Positions 53,381-60,880 of a stretch of 64,000 bases of DNA are shown in pieces (the stretch's first letter is position 1; the number at the start of each line of letters is the position of its first letter). This DNA comes from an uncultured Eubacteriales bacterium (lineage in GTDB: Bacteria; Bacillota; Clostridia; Oscillospirales; Acutalibacteraceae): assembly GCA_934643185.1 (NCBI GenBank), contig CAKUBN010000007.1, positions 1 to 64,000 on the forward strand, given 5' to 3'. A program made the translations under genes and the position numbers. The notes beneath the pieces were generated by a model, which did not search any database, was not told the DNA's origin, and was given only the letters and a program-made list of their open reading frames with translations.

Positions 53381-53546
53381 AGCGTTCGCTCCCTTTTTGT
53401 CAACTTGTACACAGTATAGACAATTTAAACCCAAAAGTCAAAACAAAAAGCATTTATATCTTGTAACGGACTTCTAAATCTGCTATGATGATTTCGTAAC
53501 CGAATAAGCCCCTTTTCCTACCTATAAAATGAAAGGAGTTGGCCTT

Positions 53547-54314
53547 ATGACCCGTTTACAAGCCCATTTATTCGCTTTTCTTTTGTGCTTTCTGCTGCTT
53601 TTCACCGCATGCCAAAGCACACCGGCAAAATTGAGCAGTACAGAATCTCCGCAAAGCACCGCGTCAGAGCCGAGCGCGGCCGAGACCGCAACGCTCACCG
53701 CGCGTATCGTCGATATTTCGGGCGATCTGCTTTTGCTCGCCGGTAAAGACGACGGCGTGTACCGCTGCAAAAAGCCGCAAGACGCGCCGGATGACCTCAT
53801 CCCCGGCATGATGGTGGATGTCACCTACGGCGGGTATATCAAAGCCATCTACCCGAGCGAGCCGGACAATGTGCAGAAGATCACCGTGCGCGAAAATGAG
53901 ATGGACGGGCGATGCGCGCTGTATTTATCCGTGCTGCAGGAATTATTCAACACGGACGAAGCGCTGCAAAGCGACACGGAATACATCTCCGTCGACCTGA
54001 CCGAAACGCCGCTTACGAAAGGCGAGATACAGGCGATTGCGTGGCGGTTTGGGGAGCTTACGGAGCGCCGCTCGCTCACGTTCACCTATCAGGAGCTGCA
54101 AGACGAAGGCTACCTGGAAACGGACGAGCTTTTGTGGGAAAACGGCTGCTTATTTAAAATCACCGAGAAAAGCGACGAAAACGGCACGCTGACGTTTGAC
54201 GCCGAAAAATGGCGCGCCGGAAACGGTGCCGCATACTTTTTAGACTGCACCGCAAAGCAAAATGAAAACGGCACCTACGCCGATTTTGAGATCGGCGCGT
54301 ACGCTGCCGCATAA
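53547..54314 (+). CDS. Lipoprotein, function unknown (255 aa)
   Basis: Signal peptide with lipobox (LLFTAC after residue 16) gives a membrane-anchored outer protein. After a Ser/Thr-rich linker comes a small beta domain (about 50-110, LTARIVDISGDLLLLAGKDD) and a second domain with YISVDLTETPLTKGEIQAIA. I do not recognise either. A ribosome site GAAAGGAG precedes the start at 53547. It precedes the dehydratase gene by 25 bp, so both may be co-transcribed, although no functional link is evident. Confidence 0.78.
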   Translation: MTRLQAHLFAFLLCFLLLFTACQSTPAKLSSTESPQSTASEPSAAETATLTARIVDISGDLLLLAGKDDGVYRCKKPQDAPDDLIPGMMVDVTYGGYIKAIYPSEPDNVQKITVRENEMDGRCALYLSVLQELFNTDEALQSDTEYISVDLTETPLTKGEIQAIAWRFGELTERRSLTFTYQELQDEGYLETDELLWENGCLFKITEKSDENGTLTFDAEKWRAGNGAAYFLDCTAKQNENGTYADFEIGAYAAA

Positions 54315-54339
54315 TGTTATCATCAAAGAGGGAATCAAC

Positions 54340-56058
54340 ATGTTGAAAAGTCAGGAAGTTCGCAAGCTTGCGCCGGAAATGGACCCGCTGCGCATGGGCA
54401 TGGGCTGGAAAGAGGAAGACCTCACAAAGCCGCAGATTTTAATTGAAAGCACCTACGGGCAGAGCCACCCGGGCTCCGCACATCTGTTAAATTTGGCGCA
54501 GAAGGCCAGTCAGGGCGCATATGAAGCGGGCGGCAAGGGCGCGCTTTACTTTGCGACCGACATCTGCGACGGCATGGCGCAGGGGCACGACGGCATCAAC
54601 TATTCCCTGCCCTCGCGCGACATCATCGCCGACCTTGTGGAGATCCACGCCAACGCGACGACGTTTGACGGCGGCGTTTTCCTCGCAAGCTGCGATAAAT
54701 CCGTGCCTGCGCTGCTCATGGCTATCGGCCGCATCAACATTCCGGCCGTGTTCGTGACGGGCGGTGTGATGGACGCGGGTCCCAACCTTTTAACGCTGGA
54801 GCAGATCGGCAAATACAGCGCCATGTATGAGCGCGGTGAGATCACCGAGGAGCAGTTCACGTATTACAAGCACCACGCGTGCCCCTCCTGCGGTGCATGC
54901 TCGTTCATGGGCACCGCGTCCACCATGCAGATTATGGCGGAATCGCTCGGCCTCATGCTGCCCGGCACGGCGCTGATGCCCGCCACCTGCGAAGATCTTT
55001 CCATCGCGGCGGAGGAAGCCGGCAAAACTGCCGTGGCGCTCGCGAAAAAGGGCGTGAAAGCGTCCGATATCGTCACGCTGAAATCGTTCGAAAACGCCAT
55101 CATGGTACACGCGGCCATCTCCGGCTCCACAAACACGCTGATGCACCTGCCCGCCATCGCGCATGAGTTCGGCATTCCGCTCGACGCGGATACGTTCGAC
55201 CGCATGCACCGCGGCGCGCATTATCTTTTGAATATCCGTCCCGCAGGCGAGTGGCCCGCGCAGTACTTCTATTATGCAGACGGCGTACCGCGCATCATGG
55301 AGGAAATCAAAGACCACCTGCATCTCGATGTAATGACCGTCACGGGTAAAACGCTCGGCGAAAATCTGGAAGATTTAAAGAAAAACGGCTTCTACGAGAA
55401 GTGTGATACCTATTTAAAGAAAACCGGTCTCAAGCGCACGGATATCATCCGCTCGTTCGATGATCCCATCGGCACGAACGGCGCCATTGCCATTCTGCGC
55501 GGCAACATCGCCCCGGACGGCGCGGTCGTAAAACACAGTGCCGTGCCGAAGGAGATGCACAAGGCGCTTCTGAAGGCGCGCCCGTTCAACTGCGAGGAAG
55601 ATGCCATCCACGCCATTTTAACGCACCAAATTCAGCCGGGCGACGCCGTCATCATCCGCTATGAAGGCCCGCGCGGCAGCGGTATGCCGGAAATGTTCTA
55701 CACCACCGAAGCCATTTCGAGCGACCCGGAGCTTTCTGCCAGCATTGCGCTGCTGACGGACGGTCGCTTCTCCGGCGCAAGCAAGGGTCCCGCCATCGGC
55801 CATATTTCGCCGGAAGCCGCACAGGGCGGTCCCATCGCTTTAATCGAAGAAAACGACCTTATCGAGATCGACATTCCGCAGCGTATTCTGCGCGTCGTCG
55901 GTATCAACGGCGAAAAATGCAGCGAGGAAGAAGTGCAGCGCGTGTTTAACGAGCGCCGCAAAATGCTGCCACCGTTTAAGAGCCGCTACACGCACGGCGT
56001 TTTAAAGCGCTTCACGCAAACGGCACACTCCCCCATGCAAGGCGGTTACATGGACTAA
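54340..56058 (+). CDS. IlvD/Edd family dehydratase (572 aa)
   Basis: Fe-S dependent dehydratase, either dihydroxy-acid dehydratase of valine/isoleucine synthesis or a sugar-acid dehydratase. Cluster ligands are in FLASCDKSVPALLMA and HACPSCGACSFMGTAST; the Mg site DICDGMAQGHDGINYSLPSR and the C-terminal GRFSGASKGPAIGHISPEAA are conserved. The CDKSVPAL and FLAS variants differ from classical IlvD (GCDK, PG), so the substrate is uncertain. No other ilv gene is nearby. Start at 54340 has GAGGG upstream. Confidence 0.85.
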   Translation: MLKSQEVRKLAPEMDPLRMGMGWKEEDLTKPQILIESTYGQSHPGSAHLLNLAQKASQGAYEAGGKGALYFATDICDGMAQGHDGINYSLPSRDIIADLVEIHANATTFDGGVFLASCDKSVPALLMAIGRINIPAVFVTGGVMDAGPNLLTLEQIGKYSAMYERGEITEEQFTYYKHHACPSCGACSFMGTASTMQIMAESLGLMLPGTALMPATCEDLSIAAEEAGKTAVALAKKGVKASDIVTLKSFENAIMVHAAISGSTNTLMHLPAIAHEFGIPLDADTFDRMHRGAHYLLNIRPAGEWPAQYFYYADGVPRIMEEIKDHLHLDVMTVTGKTLGENLEDLKKNGFYEKCDTYLKKTGLKRTDIIRSFDDPIGTNGAIAILRGNIAPDGAVVKHSAVPKEMHKALLKARPFNCEEDAIHAILTHQIQPGDAVIIRYEGPRGSGMPEMFYTTEAISSDPELSASIALLTDGRFSGASKGPAIGHISPEAAQGGPIALIEENDLIEIDIPQRILRVVGINGEKCSEEEVQRVFNERRKMLPPFKSRYTHGVLKRFTQTAHSPMQGGYMD

Positions 56059-56070
56059 ACCGAATCCTAA

Positions 56071-56126
56071 AAGCCTGCGCTATGCAACTCTCATTTTGAG
56101 CCCCTGCACAACGCAGGCTTTTCTTT
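56071..56126 (+). terminator. Terminator of the dehydratase gene
   Basis: AAGCCTGCG pairs with CGCAGGCTT across a long loop and is followed by TTCTTTTTC. Confidence 0.7.
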
Positions 56127-56138
56127 TTCAAAATTCAC

Positions 56139-56212
56139 TATGTATATACGTATAAATATACATTAGTTTGTGCATTATTCCGCTTGATTTTTGAATGAAA
56201 TCGGCGTAAAAT
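56139..56212 (+). promoter_or_regulatory. Promoter and upstream box of binding-protein gene 1
   Basis: A box TATGTATATACGTATAAA continuing TATACA (56139-56162) stands 45 bp before the -35. TTGATT (56184-56189) and TAAAAT (56207-56212) have a 17-base spacer. The same box, at nearly the same distance, precedes the second binding-protein gene. Confidence 0.7.
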
Positions 56213-56276
56213 ACATTCATCTTCAAAATTATACAAACCAAAGCTTAAAGGTATATTGCGGAAGGGTGAATGCAAA

Positions 56277-57104
56277 ATGAAAATTCAAAAAGTTTGCGCT
56301 GCATTTTTAGTCGGTGTTATGATGCTCTCGCTTGCGGCATGCTCCAGCAGCACAAAGAAAATTGAAAGCCCGGAGGATTTTGAGGGCGCGAAAATCTCCG
56401 TGCAGACGGCAACCTCTGCGCACGAAAGCATTCAGGACATGCAGGACGAGGGCATGAACATCAACGTGCTGCCGTACGAAAAGGTCACCCAGTGCTTTGA
56501 CGACCTCGCGCTCGGCCGTGTGGATGCCGTGTATGTAGACAGCGTCGTCGCGGGCTACTATCTTGCGGAGGACGACACCAAGTACCAGAAGGTCTGGACA
56601 AGCCCGGAGGGCGAGCCGATCGGCGTGTGCCTTAAAAAGGGCAATACCGATTTGAAGGAACTCATTGAGGGCGCGATCGATACCTTATATTATGACGGCA
56701 CCATGGCGCAGCTTTCCGAAAAGCACTTCGGCTCTGCCGACGACGTGGACGGCGTGCGCAATGTGACGGAAAAGCCGGTGCTCGACCTTTCTAAGCTGCA
56801 AACGCTCAAGGACGGCACGCTGACCGTCGGCGTGGAGGTCGGCTACCCGCCGATGGAATACACCGACGACGCGGGCCTTGAATATCAGGGCTTTGATATC
56901 GACTTTGCAAAAGCGCTCGGCGAAGTGCTGGGCGTAGATATCGAGTTCGTCAACACCGCGTGGGACGGCATTTTCGCGGGCCTTGATAAAGACCAGTACG
57001 ACGTCATCATTTCGTCCGTATCCATCACACCGGAGCGTTCTGCCGCGTATGAGCTCACCGAACCGTACGTCTCGAATCAGCTTGTCATCGTCACATTAAA
57101 GTAA
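56277..57104 (+). CDS. Circularly permuted amino-acid binding lipoprotein 1 (275 aa)
   Basis: Solute-binding protein of an ABC importer, anchored by a lipobox (LSLAAC). The halves are in swapped order: the N-terminal part (ESPEDFEGAKISVQ, then DAVYVDSVVAGYYL and GTMAQLSEKHFG) is what normally forms the second lobe and C-terminus of SBP_bac_3 proteins, while the C-terminal part (GTLTVGVEVGYPPMEYTDD, FDIDFAKALG, ITPERSAAYELTEPYVSNQ) is the normal first lobe. The lobes are joined by a linker of about 25 residues. The ligand is probably a polar amino acid; proximity to cysteine genes makes cystine or cysteine plausible. Confidence 0.85.
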   Translation: MKIQKVCAAFLVGVMMLSLAACSSSTKKIESPEDFEGAKISVQTATSAHESIQDMQDEGMNINVLPYEKVTQCFDDLALGRVDAVYVDSVVAGYYLAEDDTKYQKVWTSPEGEPIGVCLKKGNTDLKELIEGAIDTLYYDGTMAQLSEKHFGSADDVDGVRNVTEKPVLDLSKLQTLKDGTLTVGVEVGYPPMEYTDDAGLEYQGFDIDFAKALGEVLGVDIEFVNTAWDGIFAGLDKDQYDVIISSVSITPERSAAYELTEPYVSNQLVIVTLK

Positions 57105-57120
57105 GCTACCGTAAACCGTG

Positions 57121-57340
57121 GTCAAAAGTCTTTAGTCAAGTTTTCTTCGAGAAAACTTGAAAGCGAACGAAACGTTCGCTTGGGTTCATTAGGGCAGCGC
57201 CCTAAGTCGAGCTCCGCAGAGCTCGAAACACCTTTTGCCTACCCAAAAATCAGGACGGGAATGTAAACAGTCCGGTGGACTGTTTACATGTGGGAGACCC
57301 AATTAGGGGGTCTCCCAATGGATTTGCACTGCAAATCCAT
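57121..57340 (+). repeat. Run of seven perfect hairpins, modular repeat copy 3
   Basis: Stems, in order: CAAGTTTTCT/AGAAAACTTG (57137-57159), AAGCGAACG/CGTTCGCTT (57161-57181), TTAGGGC/GCCCTAA (57189-57205), TCGAGCTC/GAGCTCGA (57207-57226), ATGTAAACAGTCC/GGACTGTTTACAT (57261-57289), TGGGAGACCC/GGGTCTCCCA (57291-57317), ATGGATTTGCA/TGCAAATCCAT (57318-57340). No coding frame. The first 120 bp match the repeats at 29887 and 48325. The rest of 57105-57427 shows no gene. Confidence 0.8.
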
Positions 57341-57427
57341 AAAAAACAAACCTTGCACAAAATTCTCACCGCCACACACAAATCGCATTAAAACCACCGA
57401 TTTTTACCCCGAATCTTGAAAAATACC

Positions 57428-57500
57428 TATGTATATATGTATAAATATACAGTAATTTGGCAGTTTCGCTATTGACCCAAACGGGTTTTAGGGGTAGAAT
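57428..57500 (+). promoter_or_regulatory. Promoter and upstream box of binding-protein gene 2
   Basis: Box TATGTATATATGTATAAA continuing TATACA (57428-57451) lies 44 bp before TTGACC (57472-57477); TAGAAT (57495-57500) follows after 17 bases. The box matches the one before gene 1 in all but one position, which suggests one regulator for both. Confidence 0.72.
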
Positions 57501-57579
57501 ACAAGTAATCTAATCGATCGGCACAGCGAAACGGCTGTGTCTCTTTATCGGGGAAAATTGAGAAAGAAGGACAAAACAC

Positions 57580-58413
57580 ATGAAAATGAAGAAAATCCTC
57601 GCTGCTGTGCTTGCGGGTGTGATGGCACTCTCCGCCACCGCATGCAGCAGCTCCAGTACAAAGAAGATCGAAAGCCCGGACGATTTCGCCGGCGCTAAGG
57701 TCAGCGTGCAGACCGGCACCACCGCCCACGACGCCCTGCAGAAAATGCAGGAAGAGGGCGTTGACGTGGAGATCCTCCCGTATGAGAAGATCACCCAGTG
57801 CTTTGACGACGTTTCGCTCGGCCGTGCAGATGCCGTATATGTAGACAGCGTTGTCGCCGCATACTACCTCGCAGACGACGACTCCAAGTTCCAGAGCGTT
57901 TGGAAGAGCGATGAGGGCGAACCGATGGGCGTCTGCATCAAGAAAGGCAACACAGACCTTTTGGAGCAGACCGAAAACGCCATCAACACACTTTACTATA
58001 ACGGCAAAATTTCCGAGCTCGCCATGAAGCACTTCGGCACCGATGTCACCGAGGGCGTGCGCAATGTCACCGAAGAGCCCACCGTTGACCCGAGCAAGGT
58101 GCATACCGTAAAGGACGGCGTTTTGACCATAGGCTTTGAGGCCGGTTACCCGCCGCTTGAGTACACCGACGACAGCGGCCTTGTCTATCAGGGCTTCGAC
58201 GTCGACATGGCAGAAGAGATCGGCAAGCTGTTCGGCCTTGAGGTCGAGTTTGTCAACACCTCGTTCGACGGCGTTTTCGCAGGTCTTGATAAGGGCCAGT
58301 ATGACATGATCATCGCCGGCGTTTCCATCACCCCGGAGCGTCAGGAAGCGTATGAAATGACCGAGCCGTACCTCTCCAACCAGCTCGTTATCGTCACAAA
58401 GAAGGACGCGTAA
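57580..58413 (+). CDS. Circularly permuted amino-acid binding lipoprotein 2 (277 aa)
   Basis: Close paralogue of the preceding binding protein with the same swapped lobe order: lobe two first (ESPDDFAGAKVSVQTGTTAH, DAVYVDSVVAAYYLADDD), lobe one last (GVLTIGFEAGYPPLEYTDD, ITPERQEAYEMTEPYLSNQ). Lipobox LSATAC. The permutation is therefore older than the duplication. It is followed at once by the permease and ATPase genes, so this copy is the one in the transporter operon; copy 1 has its own promoter. Confidence 0.86.
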   Translation: MKMKKILAAVLAGVMALSATACSSSSTKKIESPDDFAGAKVSVQTGTTAHDALQKMQEEGVDVEILPYEKITQCFDDVSLGRADAVYVDSVVAAYYLADDDSKFQSVWKSDEGEPMGVCIKKGNTDLLEQTENAINTLYYNGKISELAMKHFGTDVTEGVRNVTEEPTVDPSKVHTVKDGVLTIGFEAGYPPLEYTDDSGLVYQGFDVDMAEEIGKLFGLEVEFVNTSFDGVFAGLDKGQYDMIIAGVSITPERQEAYEMTEPYLSNQLVIVTKKDA

Positions 58414-58497
58414 GCGAAATCATACAAAATGAAAATTCGGCAGGAGGCCCCGCTTTGAGGTCTCTTGCCCCATTTATATCGGAAAGGATATAACACC

Positions 58498-59157
58498 ATG
58501 AACGCCATTGAACAAATCATCGGCTGGATGCCGGCCCTCATTCAGGCCACCGGCGTAACGCTGGCGCTTTCCGTCACCTCTGTGCTGACGGCACTCGTGC
58601 TCGCCGTGTTCCTCGCCCTCGGCAAGATCTCCAAAAACACCGTGCTCCGCTCCGTCTGCGGCGCGTATATCTTCTTCTTCCGCGGCACGCCGCTTCTGAT
58701 GCAGCTTTTCTTCCTTTATTACACGCTGCCGCAGCTTGTGCCGGCGTTCAACATCCAGAGCCGCTTCCTCGCCGCTTGGATCGCGTTCTCGCTGAACGTT
58801 GCGGCTTACCTTGCGGAGATCATCCGTGCGGCCATCCAGTCCATCGATAAGGGGCAGCTCGAGGCTTCCACGGCGCTCGGCCTCACCCACTCGCAGGCGA
58901 TGCGCCTCGTCATCATCCCGCAGGCCTACCGCCGCATGATCCCGCCGATCTGCAACGAGTTCGTCATGGTGCTGAAGGATACCTCCCTTGTGTCCATCAT
59001 CGCGCTGACCGACCTTACCTACCAGACGAAGATCATCGCTTCCAATAAGGCGAGCGCCCTCGTTTATATCCCGGCCATGATCATTTACCTCATCATCACC
59101 GGCGTGTTCACCGTCATTTTCAATCGCCTTGAAAAGCGCCTGTCCATCTACGAATAA
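58498..59157 (+). CDS. Amino-acid ABC transporter permease (219 aa)
   Basis: HisM/GlnP-type membrane subunit of a polar amino acid importer. It has five membrane segments; family marks are TLALSVTSVLTALVLAVFLA, FFRGTPLLMQLFFLYY and the EAA loop KGQLEASTALGLTHSQAMR that contacts the ATPase. The start at 58498 has GGAAAGGA upstream. It is placed between the second binding protein and the ATPase; a single permease gene suggests a homodimer. Confidence 0.93.
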   Translation: MNAIEQIIGWMPALIQATGVTLALSVTSVLTALVLAVFLALGKISKNTVLRSVCGAYIFFFRGTPLLMQLFFLYYTLPQLVPAFNIQSRFLAAWIAFSLNVAAYLAEIIRAAIQSIDKGQLEASTALGLTHSQAMRLVIIPQAYRRMIPPICNEFVMVLKDTSLVSIIALTDLTYQTKIIASNKASALVYIPAMIIYLIITGVFTVIFNRLEKRLSIYE

Positions 59158-59171
59158 GGAGGAATACGGCT

Positions 59172-59930
59172 ATGTCTATCATTAAAACGGAAAATATCTG
59201 TAAGTCCTTCGGCTCCGTAGAGGTGCTGAAAAACGTCAGCCTCACCGTCGAGCCCGGCGAGGTGGTCGTCATCATCGGTCCATCCGGCGCAGGCAAATCG
59301 ACGTACCTGCGTTCGTTAAATCACCTTGAAAAGCCCACGAGCGGCAAGATCTGGATCGACGACAAGCTCATTGAGGACCGCGTGAACGGCCACAATCAGG
59401 TGAAGCTGCCGCATAAAGAGCGCGCCGCCATCCTGCTCGAAATGGGCATGGTGTTCCAGCGTTTCAACCTTTTCCCGCACAAAACGGCGCTGCAGAACGT
59501 CATGCTCGCCCCGATGAACGTGAAGGGCGTGCCGGAAAAAGAAGCCAAAGAAAAGGCCATTAAGCTCTTAAATCAGGTCGGCCTCGGCGATAAGCTCGAT
59601 TCCTACCCCGCAAAGCTTTCTGGCGGCCAGCAGCAGCGTGTGGCCATCGCCCGCGCGCTCGCCATGGAGCCGAAAATGATGCTGTTCGATGAGCCCACCA
59701 GCGCCCTTGACCCGGAGCTTGTCGGCGACGTTCTGAACGTCATGAAGGAGCTTGCGGAAGAAGGCATGACGATGCTTGTTGTCACGCACGAAATGGGCTT
59801 TGCCCGCGAAGTGGCAGACCGCGTGGTGTTCATGTATGATGGCGCGATTTTGGAGGAAGGCTCCCCGAAGGAGATCTTCACAAATCCGAAGCACGACCGC
59901 ACGCGCCAGTTCCTGCAAAGCGTTCTGTAA
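59172..59930 (+). CDS. Amino-acid ABC transporter ATP-binding protein (252 aa)
   Basis: GlnQ/HisP-type ATPase. Walker A GPSGAGKSTYLRSL, Q-loop GMVFQRFNLFPHKTAL, signature LSGGQQQRVAIARALAM, Walker B MLFDEPTSALDPELVG and the H-loop VVTHEMGFA are all intact. A short insertion after the Walker A region (RVNGHNQVKLPHKER) is seen. The gene follows the permease by 14 bp and completes the importer. Confidence 0.95.
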   Translation: MSIIKTENICKSFGSVEVLKNVSLTVEPGEVVVIIGPSGAGKSTYLRSLNHLEKPTSGKIWIDDKLIEDRVNGHNQVKLPHKERAAILLEMGMVFQRFNLFPHKTALQNVMLAPMNVKGVPEKEAKEKAIKLLNQVGLGDKLDSYPAKLSGGQQQRVAIARALAMEPKMMLFDEPTSALDPELVGDVLNVMKELAEEGMTMLVVTHEMGFAREVADRVVFMYDGAILEEGSPKEIFTNPKHDRTRQFLQSVL

Positions 59931-59939
59931 GGCGATAAT

Positions 59940-60125
59940 ATGTTTGAAAATACCTCAAAATGCGAAGACTGCCTGTATTACGAGTACGACGATGAGTACG
60001 GCTTCTATGTCTGCGATATGGACTTAGACGAGGACGAGACCGCCCAGTTCATCGGCGGCCGCTTCCAAAACTGCCCGTACTACCGCCCCGGCGACGAATA
60101 CACCATCGTCCGCAAGCAAATATAA
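59940..60125 (+). CDS. DUF6472 family protein (61 aa)
   Basis: Very small acidic protein with four cysteines in two pairs (KCEDCLYYEYDDEYGF, VCDMDLDEDE, CPYYRPGDEYTIVRKQ). It matches the DUF6472 type that is frequent in anaerobic Clostridia; the Cys pattern suggests a metal site, but its function is unknown. It lies nine bases after the transporter ATPase gene and before a terminator, so it is probably the last gene of that operon. Confidence 0.8.
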   Translation: MFENTSKCEDCLYYEYDDEYGFYVCDMDLDEDETAQFIGGRFQNCPYYRPGDEYTIVRKQI

Positions 60126-60139
60126 TAACATTGTATGAC

Positions 60140-60175
60140 AAAAGCTCTCCCGAATTCGTTTCGGGGGAGCTTTTG
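60140..60175. terminator. Terminator of the importer operon
   Basis: AAAGCTCTCCCGAA pairs with TTTCGGGGGAGCTTT around TTCG; it also closes the opposing Rrf2 transcript. Confidence 0.85.
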
Positions 60176-60188
60176 ATTTCATCGATAT

Positions 60189-60626
60189 TTAAATGCTGTA
60201 ATCGTTGACGAAAGTCGCCTGCTGCTGATCCAATATATCCTGCAGAGTGATGCTGTCGAGGTATTCGTTGATGGCGCGGCTGAGCCCCTGCCACACGGGC
60301 AGCGTGATGCAGTCTGCACTGCGGTCGCACAGAACGGGGTCGTGATCGAGACACGCGACGGGCGCAAGGCTGCCCTCTGTGATGCGCAGAATCATGCCCA
60401 CGGTGTATTTATCCGGCGATTGCGCCAGACGATATCCACCCTGAAAGCCACGGCTTGCAAGAAGAATATCGGATTTATTGAGCATCGGCACGATCTGCTC
60501 CAGATATTTTTTGGAGACATTCTGACGGCGGGCAATGTCCTTCAGCGCGACGTAGCCGTCATTCTGGTGCTGTGCGAGATCCAGCAGCATGCGCAGCGCA
60601 TAGCGCCCTTTGGTGGAAATTTTCAT
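60189..60626 (-). CDS. Rrf2 family transcriptional regulator (145 aa)
   Basis: Winged-helix repressor of the IscR/CymR family. The N-terminus MKISTKGRYALRMLLDLAQH and the recognition helix (NVSKKYLEQIVPMLNKSDIL) are typical; RGFQGGYRLAQSPD is the wing. Three cysteines sit in ACLDHDPVLCDRSADC, at the place of the Fe-S ligands of IscR, but CymR-type proteins lack them, so an Fe-S sensor is possible. The position between an amino-acid importer and cysK makes it the likely regulator of sulfur genes. Confidence 0.9.
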   Translation of the reverse strand: MKISTKGRYALRMLLDLAQHQNDGYVALKDIARRQNVSKKYLEQIVPMLNKSDILLASRGFQGGYRLAQSPDKYTVGMILRITEGSLAPVACLDHDPVLCDRSADCITLPVWQGLSRAINEYLDSITLQDILDQQQATFVNDYSI

Positions 60627-60704
60627 GCGGTATCCATCCTTTATGTAAAATAGCGTTTCCGGAATAAAACAAGCGGGCTCACTGTCCGCCGCAAACTTTA
60701 TACC

Positions 60705-60733
60705 ATAATAACATGTTTTTAGTAGGTTTTCAA
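60705..60733 (-). promoter_or_regulatory. Promoter of the Rrf2 gene
   Basis: On the reverse strand TTGAAA (60728-60733) and TATTAT (60705-60710) have a 17-base spacer; an AACCTA half-site lies in the spacer. Confidence 0.7.
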
Positions 60734-60795
60734 GAGTTTTATTTTTGCCGGTAATTTACTGCGAAAACGCCCTCTATAAGCTCCTTTAAACCCGC

Positions 60796-60829
60796 GAAAA
60801 AGGGCAAAGCCCGAAAGCCTTGCCCCTTT
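60796..60829 (-). terminator. Terminator of cysK
   Basis: On the reverse strand AAGGGGCAAGGC pairs with GCTTTGCCCTT and is followed by TTTT. Confidence 0.75.
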
Positions 60830-60880
60830 CCCTCATTCATTTTTCTATCCCAAAGAAGTGTTTTGATTCTTATACGCAAA

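Noticed and set aside
57137..57340. CRISPR array
   Set aside because: The hairpins have different sequences and irregular spacing; there is no constant repeat with unique spacers and no cas gene.
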